From positions 496,001 through 560,000 of the forward strand of contig OY970239.1 of the NCBI GenBank assembly GCA_963715405.1: 64,000 bases of DNA. The letters are read 5' to 3'. Positions 19,631 through 31,179 of the stretch are shown in pieces. Under the pieces are notes generated by a model. That model was not told where the DNA came from. It ran no database searches and saw only the letters and a program-made list of their open reading frames with translations. Position 1 is the first letter of the stretch, and each line of letters begins with the position of its first letter. The position numbers and the translations under genes were made by a program. Source of the DNA: JALZKA01 sp963715405. Lineage in GTDB: Bacteria > Actinomycetota > Thermoleophilia > Solirubrobacterales > 70-9.

Positions 19631-21031
19631 GTGGCCGGCTCACGCCAAGCGCCGACGGTCCTGATCATGGCCGCGGGCGAGGGGACGCGCATGCGCTCTT
19701 CCCTGCCCAAGGTCCTCCATCCCGTCTGCGGGCGGCCGATGATCGCCTGGCCCGTCCTCGCCGCTCGCGAGGCAGGAGCGGAGCGCGTGATCGTCATCAC
19801 CGGCCCGAAGCACGACTTGAGCGAGCACCTTCCCGAGGGCACCGAGACCGTCGTTCAGCCCGAGGCGAACGGCACTGGCGGGGCGATGCGCGCGGCGATC
19901 GAGGCGATCGAGAGCTCCGAGGAAGTCGTCGTCCTCTCCGGCGACCATCCGCTCCTCGGCGCTGAAACGATCTCCGAGCTCCTGAAGACGCACCGCGACG
20001 AAGACGCGAAGGCGACCGTCATGACCGTCGAGCTCTCAGACCCCGGCCAGTACGGGCGGATCGTCCGCGGCTCGGATGGATCCGTCGAGCGGATCGTCGA
20101 GACCAAGCATCCCGAAACCGTCCCGCCGGAGATCCTCGCCTCGAAGGAGATCAACACCGGCACCTACTGCTTTCACGGCCCCACCTTCGCCTCGGCGCTC
20201 GAGCGCATCGCCGACGACAACGACGCGGGCGAGTACTACCTCGGCGACGTCCTGCCGCTCCTTCGCGAAGGCGATTACAAGATCGCCGCTTACGTAGCCG
20301 GCGACCCGAACGTGAACCTCGGGGTTAACAACCGCGCCGACCTCGCGCTCGTCCAGGCCGAGGCGAACCGCAAGATCGCCGAGCGGCACATGCTGGCAGG
20401 CGTCACCATCACCGATCCGGCATCGACCTGGATCGACGCCGAAGTCGAGATCGCCCAGGACGCCGTGATCGAGCCCGGCACGGCACTGAGGGGTGCCACC
20501 ACCGTCGGCGAGGGCTCGGCGATCGGCCCGCACACCACGATCCTCTCCTCAACGGTGGGGGCCAACGCCACCGTGCTTCGCTCACATCTCGACCAAGCCC
20601 AGGTCGGCGACGACTGCACCGTGGGACCGTTCACATACCTCCGCCCTGGCGCGAAGCTCGCCGACGGATCGAAGGCGGGCGCCTTCGTCGAGATCAAGAA
20701 CTCCGAGATCGGCCCCGGCGCCAAGGTGCCGCACCTCGCTTACGTGGGCGACGCGGATGTCGGCGAGGACGCAAATCTCGGTGCCGGATCCATCACCGCC
20801 AACTACGACGGCGCGAGAAAGCACCGCACGAAGATCGGGCAAGGTGCGCGAATCGGCGTGAACAACTCGCTGGTCGCGCCGGTGGAGGTTGGCGATGGGG
20901 CCTACACTGGCGCCGGCGCCGTGATCCGCTCCGACGTGCCTCCCGGCGCGCTCGGCGTGACCGACGCCGCCCAGCGAACCATCGAGGACTACGCAGAGCG
21001 CAAGAGCGACGGCGAGGGGGACGACGAGTGA
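19631..21031 (+). CDS. glmU: bifunctional UDP-N-acetylglucosamine pyrophosphorylase/glucosamine-1-phosphate N-acetyltransferase
   Basis: 466 residues, full length. The N-terminal uridyltransferase has MAAGEGTRMRSSLPK, with VLSGDHPLL and ELSDPGQYGRI. The C-terminal left-handed beta-helix acetyltransferase has hexapeptide repeats and the GPFTYLRPGA, GAFVEIKNSEIG and NYDGARKHRT motifs. It makes UDP-GlcNAc for peptidoglycan and surface glycans, and could feed the glycan locus at 33-44 kb. The GTG start is supported by a TACGAT box six bases upstream. The stop overlaps prs (GTGA). Confidence 0.97.
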   Translation: MAGSRQAPTVLIMAAGEGTRMRSSLPKVLHPVCGRPMIAWPVLAAREAGAERVIVITGPKHDLSEHLPEGTETVVQPEANGTGGAMRAAIEAIESSEEVVVLSGDHPLLGAETISELLKTHRDEDAKATVMTVELSDPGQYGRIVRGSDGSVERIVETKHPETVPPEILASKEINTGTYCFHGPTFASALERIADDNDAGEYYLGDVLPLLREGDYKIAAYVAGDPNVNLGVNNRADLALVQAEANRKIAERHMLAGVTITDPASTWIDAEVEIAQDAVIEPGTALRGATTVGEGSAIGPHTTILSSTVGANATVLRSHLDQAQVGDDCTVGPFTYLRPGAKLADGSKAGAFVEIKNSEIGPGAKVPHLAYVGDADVGEDANLGAGSITANYDGARKHRTKIGQGARIGVNNSLVAPVEVGDGAYTGAGAVIRSDVPPGALGVTDAAQRTIEDYAERKSDGEGDDE

Positions 21032-22122
21032 GCACCATCGAAACTGCAGTGATCACGTCCGAGCCGGACGCTGAGATTGATAACTCGATCATGACCATCG
21101 CCGACGAGGCTCCCAACCCGATCAGCTCGATCCCGCACGACTACACGAAGCGGCTGATGGTCTTCGGCGGCCGCTCCTCGCGCGAGCAGGCCGCGCGCAT
21201 CGCGGGCAAGCTCGACGTCGATCTCGGCCAGGTGACGCTCAAGACCTTCGCCGACGGCGAGGTCTACTGCCGCTACGAGGAGTCCATCCGCGGCGCCGAC
21301 GTCTTTCTCGTCCAGTCGACGGCGAAGAACATCTCCGAGGGCATGACTCCGAACGACGCGCTCATGGAACTCCTGACCATGATCGACGCCGCCAAGGGCG
21401 CTTCCGCCCACCGCATTATCGCTGTCATGCCCTGGTACGGATACTCGCGGCAAGACAAGAAGTCCGCGCCGCGCGAGCCGATCACCGCACGTGTAGTCGC
21501 GCAGTGCCTCGAGGCCGTCGGCGTCGACCGCATCCTCACCATGGACCTCCATTCCGGCCAGGTGCAGGGCTTTTTCTCGAAGCCCGTCGATCACATGACC
21601 GCGATGCCAATGCTCACCCAGTACTTCATCGACCAGGCCATTCAGGACGACCTCGTGATCGTCTCGCCCGACGCGGGCCGCGTCAAGGTCGCGCGCAACT
21701 TCGCCCGCAAGGTCGGCGTCCACTGGGCCGTGATGGAGAAGGAGCGTCCCGCCCACCAAGTCGCCGACATCGGCTACGTCGTCGGCGACGTCAAGGGCAA
21801 GACCGCCGTCCTCGTCGACGACATGATCGACACAGCGGGCACCCTCTGCGCCGCGGCGAAGACCGTCCTCGACGAAGGCGCCGCCAAGGTCATCGCCTGC
21901 GCCACGCACGGCGTCTTCTCAGGACCCGCTTACGAGCGCCTCGCCTACGAGAACTCCGGCATCGAGCGCATCGTCGTCACCGACACCGTGCCGCTCGCCC
22001 CAGGCGCGCCCGACAACATCACCGTCCTTCACGCCTCGCAGATCCTCGCCGACTCGATCCGGCGCATCTTCGCCGACGACTCCGTCTCGGAGATCTTCGC
22101 GGGCGAGAACCAGCTCTTCTAG
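21028..22122 (+). CDS. prs: ribose-phosphate pyrophosphokinase
   Basis: 364 residues from GTG 21028. Motifs: FADGEVYCRYEESIRGADVF, MPWYGYSRQDKK, DLHSGQVQGFF, VSPDAGRVKVAR and the PRPP loop VLVDDMIDTAGTL. It makes PRPP from ribose-5-phosphate and ATP for nucleotide, His and Trp synthesis. The N-terminus is about 40 residues longer than usual; ATG 21091 is an alternative start, but the GTGA overlap with glmU favours 21028. glmU-prs is a common actinobacterial and firmicute pair. Confidence 0.95.
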   Translation: MSTIETAVITSEPDAEIDNSIMTIADEAPNPISSIPHDYTKRLMVFGGRSSREQAARIAGKLDVDLGQVTLKTFADGEVYCRYEESIRGADVFLVQSTAKNISEGMTPNDALMELLTMIDAAKGASAHRIIAVMPWYGYSRQDKKSAPREPITARVVAQCLEAVGVDRILTMDLHSGQVQGFFSKPVDHMTAMPMLTQYFIDQAIQDDLVIVSPDAGRVKVARNFARKVGVHWAVMEKERPAHQVADIGYVVGDVKGKTAVLVDDMIDTAGTLCAAAKTVLDEGAAKVIACATHGVFSGPAYERLAYENSGIERIVVTDTVPLAPGAPDNITVLHASQILADSIRRIFADDSVSEIFAGENQLF

Positions 22123-22123
22123 A

Positions 22124-22594
22124 TCAGCCGAAGTCGGAGATCAGCCAGCCGCTGCCCTTCTCGTCCTCCTCGAGCAGGATCGTGCGGAAAGTCGAAGGCT
22201 CGTTCTCCGGCTTGAGCACAGCCTCGGCGCGCGCGCGGTTCCCCTCGATGTTCACGCTTCGCACCCGGACCGTGACCTTCGCGAACGAGTCAGCGAGCAC
22301 AGCCTTCAAGATCTGAGGGCACTTGACCTTCCCTTCAACCTCGCCCAGCAGTTGCGCTGCTCCGCGCTGCATCACCGCTTCGGCCTCCTTGCTCAGAAGC
22401 TCGCAGTCCCGCTCGAAGTCCCCCGCCGCGGCCGCCTCGAAGAAGTCGGTAACCGCGGCGACGACCTGCTCTTCTTCGGTCGGCGGGTCGTCGAAAAAGG
22501 CAGAGTCCGTGATCGCCATGACCACCAGTACGACGGCCAGGATCAGGATGAGCGCCGCGATCCGCCGCCTCGCCTCTACAGAGAGATAGCCCAC
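22124..22594 (-). CDS. membrane-anchored NTF2-like hypothetical protein
   Basis: About 156 residues from GTG 22594: a short cytoplasmic tail, one membrane helix (IAALILILAVVLVVMAI) and an exported domain. The exported part begins TEEEQVVAAVTDFFEAAAAG and has the look of NTF2/lumazine-binding-like accessory domains (EEE-x-V-x2-V-x2-F at its start, two Cys at CELLS and KCPQI). Function is unknown. The start is chosen because TAGGTT lies seven bases upstream; an ATG at 22621 is an alternative. It converges on prs, with one base between stops. Confidence 0.7.
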   Translation of the reverse strand: MGYLSVEARRRIAALILILAVVLVVMAITDSAFFDDPPTEEEQVVAAVTDFFEAAAAGDFERDCELLSKEAEAVMQRGAAQLLGEVEGKVKCPQILKAVLADSFAKVTVRVRSVNIEGNRARAEAVLKPENEPSTFRTILLEEDEKGSGWLISDFG

Positions 22595-22601
22595 GCCCCC
22601 C

Positions 22602-22611
22602 AACCTATATT
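22602..22611. promoter_or_regulatory. overlapping divergent -10 boxes
   Basis: AACCTATATT contains TATATT on the plus strand (22606-22611, eight bases before ATG 22620). It also contains TAGGTT on the minus strand (22607-22602, seven bases before GTG 22594). Two leaderless genes would share one AT-rich core and exclude each other's polymerase. Confidence 0.5.
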
Positions 22612-22619
22612 CACGCGCC

Positions 22620-23378
22620 ATGCTGCGCGTCGGGCACAAGGGGGCGGACGGGATCGTCCCCGGCAACACGATCGAGAGCTTTCACGCCGCCGTTGAGGCC
22701 GGCGTCGACGCGATCGAGTTCGACGTCCTGCGCCCGCCCGAGGACTTCGCTGACGGCGAGGACTGGCGCACGGCAACCGCGGGACCGGCCGAGGGAGCGG
22801 GACCGATCCTCGTGGCGCACGACTGGGCGGCCGCAAGGCGCGCCGCGCCCTGCCTGACCCTGGAAGCGGCGCTCGACGCTTTCACCGAGCCGCCGCTCCG
22901 CGAGGTGAAGCTCGACCTCGACATCAAGATCTGCGGTCGCGAAGACGAGATCGCTGCCGCCATCCGCACGCGCGGCCTCACCGATCGCGCGATGACCTCC
23001 GGCACAGAGCTGCCGACGATTCGCGCGCTGGCCGACATCGCGCCCGAGCTCAGCCGCGGCTGGACCATTCCCCGAGTGAGGCGCGACTGGACCAAGGTCC
23101 GCCTCGGCAGGCCGTTCGTCCTGGCCGGCATGGCGACCCTTCGCGCTCGGCTTCCCCGTCTCGTCCGGCAGCAGGCGCCCCTCCTCGGGGTCGAGGCCAT
23201 CTGGGTTCACCACGGCCTGGCAAGCCGCGCGCTCGCCGAAGCGGCGCACGCGTGCGGCTGCATGCTCATCACATGGACGGTGGACGACGCGGAGCGCATG
23301 CGCCAGCTCTCAGAGATGGGCGCCGATGGCATCTGCACCAACGATCCGCGCCTCTTCAAAGAGCTCGAAGGAGTCTGA
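22620..23378 (+). CDS. glycerophosphodiester phosphodiesterase family protein
   Basis: 252 residues. GDPD motifs: VGHKGADG (His and Gly of the HRG-type motif), PGNTIESFHAAVEAGVDAIE, EFDV, VAHDW, and the C-terminal TWTVDDAERMRQLSEMGADG followed by ICTNDP. It would hydrolyse glycerophosphodiesters to glycerol-3-phosphate and an alcohol. No signal peptide is seen, so it is probably cytoplasmic. The usual HRG is HKG here. A TATATT box lies eight bases before the ATG. Confidence 0.85.
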   Translation: MLRVGHKGADGIVPGNTIESFHAAVEAGVDAIEFDVLRPPEDFADGEDWRTATAGPAEGAGPILVAHDWAAARRAAPCLTLEAALDAFTEPPLREVKLDLDIKICGREDEIAAAIRTRGLTDRAMTSGTELPTIRALADIAPELSRGWTIPRVRRDWTKVRLGRPFVLAGMATLRARLPRLVRQQAPLLGVEAIWVHHGLASRALAEAAHACGCMLITWTVDDAERMRQLSEMGADGICTNDPRLFKELEGV

Positions 23379-23386
23379 AGCCCGGC

Positions 23387-23392
23387 TATCCT
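23387..23392 (+). promoter_or_regulatory. possible -10 box TATCCT for rplY
   Basis: TATCCT lies 12 bases before ATG 23405, slightly further than at the other leaderless starts. Confidence 0.35.
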
Positions 23393-23404
23393 CATCGGTC
23401 GCCC

Positions 23405-24124
23405 ATGGCCTCCGATCGACCAAACCTCGAGGTAGCCGAGCGCACAGAGTTCGGCTCCCGCACCACGCGCCGCCTTCGCCGCGAAGGACTCGTGCCCGGC
23501 GTCGTCTATTCCGGCGGCACGGAGGCGCGCACCTTCAGCGTGGCAGAGCGTGAGGCGCGCACCTTGCTCCAGACGGGCGCGGCCTTGTTCGACCTCACCT
23601 TCGACGGTGGAAAATCCGAGCCGGTGGTTGTCAAGGAGGAGCAGCGCCATCCCGTGCGCGGCAACCTCATGCACATCGACTTCCAGGTCGTCGACTTGAA
23701 ACAGGCGATCCAGTCCGAGGTCACAATCGAGCTCCTCGGCGCCGAGGAGGCGCCCGGCGTCACCGAGGGCGGCGTCCTCGAGCACATCACCCACTCGATC
23801 AACGTCGAGGCGCTTCCAACCGACATCCCAGAGTCGATCCCCGTCGACGTCTCGGGCATGGTCATCGGCGACACCCTTCAGCTCGATTCGGTGGTGGCCC
23901 CCGAAGGCGTCGAGTGGGCGCTTGGCGAGGGCGCCGATCCGGCCGAGATCACAATCGCCACGCTTAACCCGCCGCGCGTCGAAGAGGAGCCGGAGGTCGA
24001 GGAGGAAACCGAGCTCGTCGGCGAGGATGGCGAGCCCATCGAGGTCGCCGAGGGCGAGGCCGAGGGCGACACCGCCGAGGAAGCCCAAGACGCGGCCGAC
24101 TCGGGCGACTCCGACTCAGAGTAG
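23405..24124 (+). CDS. rplY: 50S ribosomal protein L25/general stress protein Ctc
   Basis: 239 residues: an L25 domain (RTEFGSRTTRRLRREGLVPG, HPVRGNLMHIDFQVV) followed by the TL5/Ctc C-terminal beta domain and a long acidic tail. L25 binds 5S rRNA. The tail (about 195-239) is almost entirely Glu, Asp, Gly and Ala. The TAG abuts the pth ATG directly, matching the widespread rplY-pth pairing. Confidence 0.93.
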   Translation: MASDRPNLEVAERTEFGSRTTRRLRREGLVPGVVYSGGTEARTFSVAEREARTLLQTGAALFDLTFDGGKSEPVVVKEEQRHPVRGNLMHIDFQVVDLKQAIQSEVTIELLGAEEAPGVTEGGVLEHITHSINVEALPTDIPESIPVDVSGMVIGDTLQLDSVVAPEGVEWALGEGADPAEITIATLNPPRVEEEPEVEEETELVGEDGEPIEVAEGEAEGDTAEEAQDAADSGDSDSE

Positions 24125-24742
24125 ATGTCCCTTTTCCGCCGGCGGCACCGCGATGCCGGCGATGAACCGACCGACAGCGGCGACCGCGTCCTCGTCGTCG
24201 GCCTCGGCAACCCCGGCCAGCGGTATGCGAAGACACGCCACAACATCGGCTTTGAGGTCGTCTCCGAGCTCACCCGGCGCTGGGAGCTGCCGCGAGCGAA
24301 GGAGAAGTTTCGCGGCCTCCTGACCGAAGGCCGGACCGCGCCCGGCGGCCCGCGCGTCGCCGCGTTGCTTCCCCAGACCTTCATGAACGAGTCGGGAACA
24401 TCGGTCGGCCCTGCCCGCGGCTCGCTCAAGGTGCCGCTCGACCGCCTCGTCGTCGTTTACGACGAGATCGACCTGCCGTTTGGCGAGATCCGCTCCAAGC
24501 TGGGCGGCGGCGCGGCGGGCCACAACGGAATGAAATCGCTCAAGCAGGGGCTTGGGAGCGGCGACTTTTGGCGGGTTCGCGTCGGCGTCGGCCGCCCCGA
24601 CTCATCCGACCCCGAGATCGTCTCCGCATGGGTACTGGGCCGCTTTTCGGAGCCCGATTCGGACGTCCAGCGCCTGATCGAAGACGCGGCCGCAGAGGCC
24701 GAGCGCCTCGTCGAGCGGCTAGCGTCCGACGCCGATGACTGA
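24125..24742 (+). CDS. pth: peptidyl-tRNA hydrolase
   Basis: 205 residues. After about 20 extra N-terminal residues the Pth core starts VLVVGLGNPGQRYAKTRHNI (catalytic His in TRHNIGF), with LLPQTFMNESG, DEIDLPFGEIR and GGGAAGHNGMKSL. It releases peptides from stalled peptidyl-tRNAs. The 3' end overlaps the enoyl-CoA hydratase ATG by eight bases. Confidence 0.95.
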   Translation: MSLFRRRHRDAGDEPTDSGDRVLVVGLGNPGQRYAKTRHNIGFEVVSELTRRWELPRAKEKFRGLLTEGRTAPGGPRVAALLPQTFMNESGTSVGPARGSLKVPLDRLVVVYDEIDLPFGEIRSKLGGGAAGHNGMKSLKQGLGSGDFWRVRVGVGRPDSSDPEIVSAWVLGRFSEPDSDVQRLIEDAAAEAERLVERLASDADD

Positions 24743-25460
24743 GCCCGCGCTCACGACGTACGACGTCTCCGAGGGCGTCGCGGTGCTTCGCCTCGACCGG
24801 CCGAAGGCGCGGAACGCGATGAACACGCAGATGCTCGAGGAGATGCTCGGCCACATTGCCTCTGCCCGCGACGACGCAGAAGCGCGTGCGCTCGTTCTGT
24901 CCTCGACGGACCATCTCGGGCTCTCCGCAGGCGCCGACGTCCGCGAGGAGCTCGACCAAGAAGGACACGTCCACCGCATGCAGTTCTTCGCCGACGTCTA
25001 CGACGGCCTCGTCTCGTTTCCCAAGCCCACCGTCTGCGCCTGCCACGGTGCCTGCGTGGGCGCCGGCGCCGAGGTCGCGGTCGCCTGCGACATCCGGGTC
25101 GGCGGCTCGAACATGCGCCTTCGCTTCCCCGGCGCGTCGCTTGGCGTGCCGGTCGGTCCGGCTCGCCTCGTCACCCTGTGCGGCCTCTCGGTCGCCAAGT
25201 ACCTCCTCATCTCTGGCAAGGAGGTGGCGGCCGACGAGGCGCTCCGCTGGGGCCTCGTCCACAAGGTGGCGCCGGCGGCGGCAGCCGAGGAGATGGCGAT
25301 CGATCTCGCGACCGCCGCTGCGTCGCATCCGCCGGAGGCGGTGGCCCGGCTCAAGGCGATGCTCCACGACTGGGACGGGGTCGTCGAGCGATCGAAGGCC
25401 GAGGGCGAAGGCCTCGTCGAGTGGCTGCGCTCGGCCTCGGGGCTTCCCTTTCAAGGCTGA
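24735..25460 (+). CDS. enoyl-CoA hydratase/isomerase family protein
   Basis: 241 residues, crotonase fold. It has LRLDRPKARNAMNTQML, the oxyanion-hole AGADVREEL and CHGACVGAGAEVAVACDIRV. The Glu pair typical of hydratases is not obvious (GASLGVPVG where many have PE-x2-LG-x3-G), so it may be a hydratase, isomerase or other crotonase. It overlaps pth, an unusual partner, so the context does not define a pathway. Confidence 0.85.
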   Translation: MTEPALTTYDVSEGVAVLRLDRPKARNAMNTQMLEEMLGHIASARDDAEARALVLSSTDHLGLSAGADVREELDQEGHVHRMQFFADVYDGLVSFPKPTVCACHGACVGAGAEVAVACDIRVGGSNMRLRFPGASLGVPVGPARLVTLCGLSVAKYLLISGKEVAADEALRWGLVHKVAPAAAAEEMAIDLATAAASHPPEAVARLKAMLHDWDGVVERSKAEGEGLVEWLRSASGLPFQG

Positions 25461-25490
25461 TCGGCGTAAAGCGGCCGAACTGACCGGCAC

Positions 25491-25496
25491 TAGCCT
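25491..25496 (+). promoter_or_regulatory. -10 box TAGCCT, leaderless mfd
   Basis: TAGCCT ends eight bases before GTG 25505. Confidence 0.45.
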
Positions 25497-25504
25497 CTCG
25501 GTGA

Positions 25505-28888
<3,384 letters not shown>

Positions 28889-28900
28889 GTTTTTGCGCCG

Positions 28901-30391
28901 ATGAGAAGTCTTTCCAAGCGAGCCGTTGCATTGGTGTTCGCCCTCGTCCTTGCGGGCTTGGTCGTGCTGGTCGCCGCGACGATGGGCATCGGCAAGCCCA
29001 GCCTGCCCGAAGGCGCGCTCGCGGTCGTGGACGGCGTCGGGGAGCCCATTGAGCAAGAGGAGCTCGACGCCGCGATCGAACAGGCTGCGGCGAGCCAGCA
29101 GCTGCCCCAGGTCCCAGCACCGGACGACCCTCAGTACGGGACCCTCCTGATCCCGGCCGTTTCCGACGTCCTGCTTTCACGGTGGGTCGCAGGCGAGGCC
29201 GAGGAGCGCGGCATCGACATCACCGACCGTGAGATCGACGCGGAGCTCGAGACGATCATCGAAGACCAGTTCGGAGGCCAGAAGGAATTCGACCGCTTCC
29301 TCGAGGAATCCGGCTTCTCCTTAGAAGAGGCCCGCGAGCGCGTCGAGCTACAGCTTCAGACCCAGTGCATCCAGGACAAGGTGATCCCGCAGGATCCCGA
29401 GGCCGAGGTGCCCCAGGCCCAGCGCGAGGGCTGCCAGGGGGAGGAGGAGCTCGAGATCACCGATCAGGAGATCGAGGATTTCTACAACGAGAACGAGTCC
29501 AGCTTCGAGACGCCCGAGACGAGGGACATTCGCACCCTGCTCAATCCCGACGAGGACAAGGCGGCGGAAGCGGTTGAAGCGCTCGGCGATGATCCCGACG
29601 CCCAGACGTGGAAGGAAGTGACGAAGGAGTTCTCGACTGACGAGGCCACGAAGGAGCTCGGTGGCTTGCGGCCCGGCGTAGCACCGGGCCAGAACGAGCC
29701 CGTCCTCGACGAGGCCATCTTCTCCGCCGCCGAAGGCGAGGTCGTCGGGCCGATCGAGACCGAGACCGGGTTTTACGTGATCGAGGTCGAAACGATCAAC
29801 GAGGCTGAGACGCAGCCGCTCGACGAGGCGACGAGCGCGCAGATTCGCCAACAGCTCGTGACTCAGGAGCAACAGGCAGCGGTCACCGAATTCCAGGAGA
29901 CGTTCGTCTCGAAGTGGCAGTCACGGACCGTGTGCTCCGAGGAGCTCTTGGAGAACGACACCGACGGCACGATCCAGACGCAGCTCGCCGAGCGCTGCTC
30001 GAACTTCGAGGTCACCGAGGACGGCTGCCTGGGCGACGATGAAGGCGAGGAGCTGGGCGTCGATCAGACCACCGGCGAGGAGCTCGAAGGATGCGGCGCC
30101 GTCGTCGTCGCGCCGCCGGTCATCCCGCCGATCCCGCTTCCCCAGGAAGAGGGAGAGACTTCGCTGACCACGCCATCTGCCGGTGGCGCGCTTCCGCAAG
30201 GCCCGCAGCGCCCCGTGGACGAGTCGGCCGCCGCCGGAGCGACTCCGCTGGGCGTCCCCGGGGCACCTGGAAGCGTCCCGCCCGGCGCCCCGCCGCCCGG
30301 CGCCCCGCCGCCCGGCGCCCCGCCGCCCGGTACGGCGCCGCCCGGCACGGCGCCGCCTGGCAGCGCGCCTCCGACCCAGCCGCCGGGCTGA
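28901..30391 (+). CDS. SurA/PpiC-type peptidyl-prolyl isomerase, membrane-anchored, with Pro-rich tail
   Basis: 496 residues. One N-terminal membrane segment (VALVFALVLAGLVVLVAAT) is followed by a SurA-like helical domain and a parvulin domain (about 205-310: ETRDIRTLLNPDED, LGGLRPGVAPGQ, GPIETETGFYVIEVE). It then has a Cys-containing region and a tail of PPGAP/PPGTA repeats (about 460-496). It probably assists folding of exported proteins. Eight Cys after the anchor are notable for an exterior domain. A TAGGTT box precedes the ATG. Confidence 0.88.
   Translation: MRSLSKRAVALVFALVLAGLVVLVAATMGIGKPSLPEGALAVVDGVGEPIEQEELDAAIEQAAASQQLPQVPAPDDPQYGTLLIPAVSDVLLSRWVAGEAEERGIDITDREIDAELETIIEDQFGGQKEFDRFLEESGFSLEEARERVELQLQTQCIQDKVIPQDPEAEVPQAQREGCQGEEELEITDQEIEDFYNENESSFETPETRDIRTLLNPDEDKAAEAVEALGDDPDAQTWKEVTKEFSTDEATKELGGLRPGVAPGQNEPVLDEAIFSAAEGEVVGPIETETGFYVIEVETINEAETQPLDEATSAQIRQQLVTQEQQAAVTEFQETFVSKWQSRTVCSEELLENDTDGTIQTQLAERCSNFEVTEDGCLGDDEGEELGVDQTTGEELEGCGAVVVAPPVIPPIPLPQEEGETSLTTPSAGGALPQGPQRPVDESAAAGATPLGVPGAPGSVPPGAPPPGAPPPGAPPPGTAPPGTAPPGSAPPTQPPG
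30283..30372 (+). repeat. Pro-rich tandem repeats in the PPIase tail
   Basis: Short GC-rich units of 12-15 bases (core CCCGGCGCCCCGCCG) repeat about six times and encode PPGAP then PPGTA/PPGSA. Confidence 0.75.
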
Positions 30392-30403
30392 AGTTAGGCC
30401 GCG

Positions 30404-31129
30404 ATGAGCGGCGACGCATCCGTCGCGCTTGAGCGGCTGGACGAGATCACGCGGCGCTTGCGGGTCGAATGCCCCTGGGACCGCGAGCAAGACGAGCGCT
30501 CGATCGTTCCCCATACGGTCGAAGAGGCCTACGAGCTCGCCGACGCCGCCGCCCAGGGTGATGACGAGAAGCTTCTAGACGAACTCGGAGACGTGCTCTT
30601 CCAGGTGTACTTCCTGGCGCTGCTTCTGGAGGAGCGAGGCGCCGGCTCGCTAACCGAGGTCGCCGAGGGCATGAGCAAGAAGCTCATCCGCCGCCACCCC
30701 CACGTATTCCAACCACCGGGGTCTGACCCCTCTACTCCCGACGCGTCAGCTTCACGAGGCGCGGGCGAGGCGTCTGACCCCACGGCTCGCCCGGGCTCAG
30801 ACCCCGGTGGGCTTACTTCGCGGCAGGTGCTCCAAAACTGGGACGTGATCAAGCGGGAGGTTGAAGGCCGCGGGGTGGTTGACCCCTTCGCTGACGTGCC
30901 CGAGAGCCTGCCGGGGCTCCTTTACGCGAGGAAGATCCTCCGCCGCGCCGACCCTGAGGCGGGCTCGCCGCCCCCGAATCCTGAGGCGCGCGACCGCGCC
31001 GAGCGCTGGCTCGGAGAGCTCCTGCTCGAGCTCGTCCGGATCTCCCGCCGCCTCGGCGTGGATCCCGAACTGGCGGTGCGCTCAGCGGCAGGCCGGGCGC
31101 GAGACGAGGCGCGGGAGGGCTCGGACTAG
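30404..31129 (+). CDS. mazG: MazG-family nucleoside triphosphate pyrophosphohydrolase with palindrome-bearing insertion
   Basis: 241 residues. LRVECPWDREQDERSIVPHT and the EEAYE ... DELGDVL motif bind Mg and NTP. MazG hydrolyses NTPs to NMP and pyrophosphate, clearing damaged nucleotides. After RRHPHVF, where family members go almost directly to the WDxIK motif, about 40 residues intervene (PPGSDP, EASDPT and PGSDPGG). They are encoded by three palindrome-family-A copies and spacers, then NWDVIKREVEGRG resumes. The insertion keeps the frame and sits in a known variable loop. Confidence 0.92.
   Translation: MSGDASVALERLDEITRRLRVECPWDREQDERSIVPHTVEEAYELADAAAQGDDEKLLDELGDVLFQVYFLALLLEERGAGSLTEVAEGMSKKLIRRHPHVFQPPGSDPSTPDASASRGAGEASDPTARPGSDPGGLTSRQVLQNWDVIKREVEGRGVVDPFADVPESLPGLLYARKILRRADPEAGSPPPNPEARDRAERWLGELLLELVRISRRLGVDPELAVRSAAGRARDEAREGSD
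30718..30805. repeat. three palindrome family A copies inside mazG
   Basis: GGGGTCTGACCCC (30718-30730, perfect), GCGTCTGACCCC (30770-30781, degenerate) and GGGCTCAGACCCC (30793-30805, one mismatch). The three are 40 and 11 bases apart, all translated as parts of G-S-D-P-like peptides. Confidence 0.8.
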
Positions 31130-31132
31130 AAT
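31127..31132 (+). promoter_or_regulatory. possible -10 box TAGAAT for eno
   Basis: TAGAAT includes the mazG stop codon and lies five bases before GTG 31138. It would give either a leaderless start at 31138 or a 42-base leader to ATG 31180. Confidence 0.4.
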
Positions 31133-31179
31133 CTCGGGTGCCCTCGCTGCGCGTTTTGCGCCGCGGGGCGTTTTCTTCA

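Noticed and set aside
20035..20043. TCAGACCCC in glmU, resembling half of palindrome family A
   Set aside because: It encodes the conserved LSDPGQYGR motif of GlmU and lacks the left arm.
30283..30372. The PPIase tail repeats as a CRISPR or other array
   Set aside because: They are in frame, GC-rich and encode a normal Pro-rich tail.
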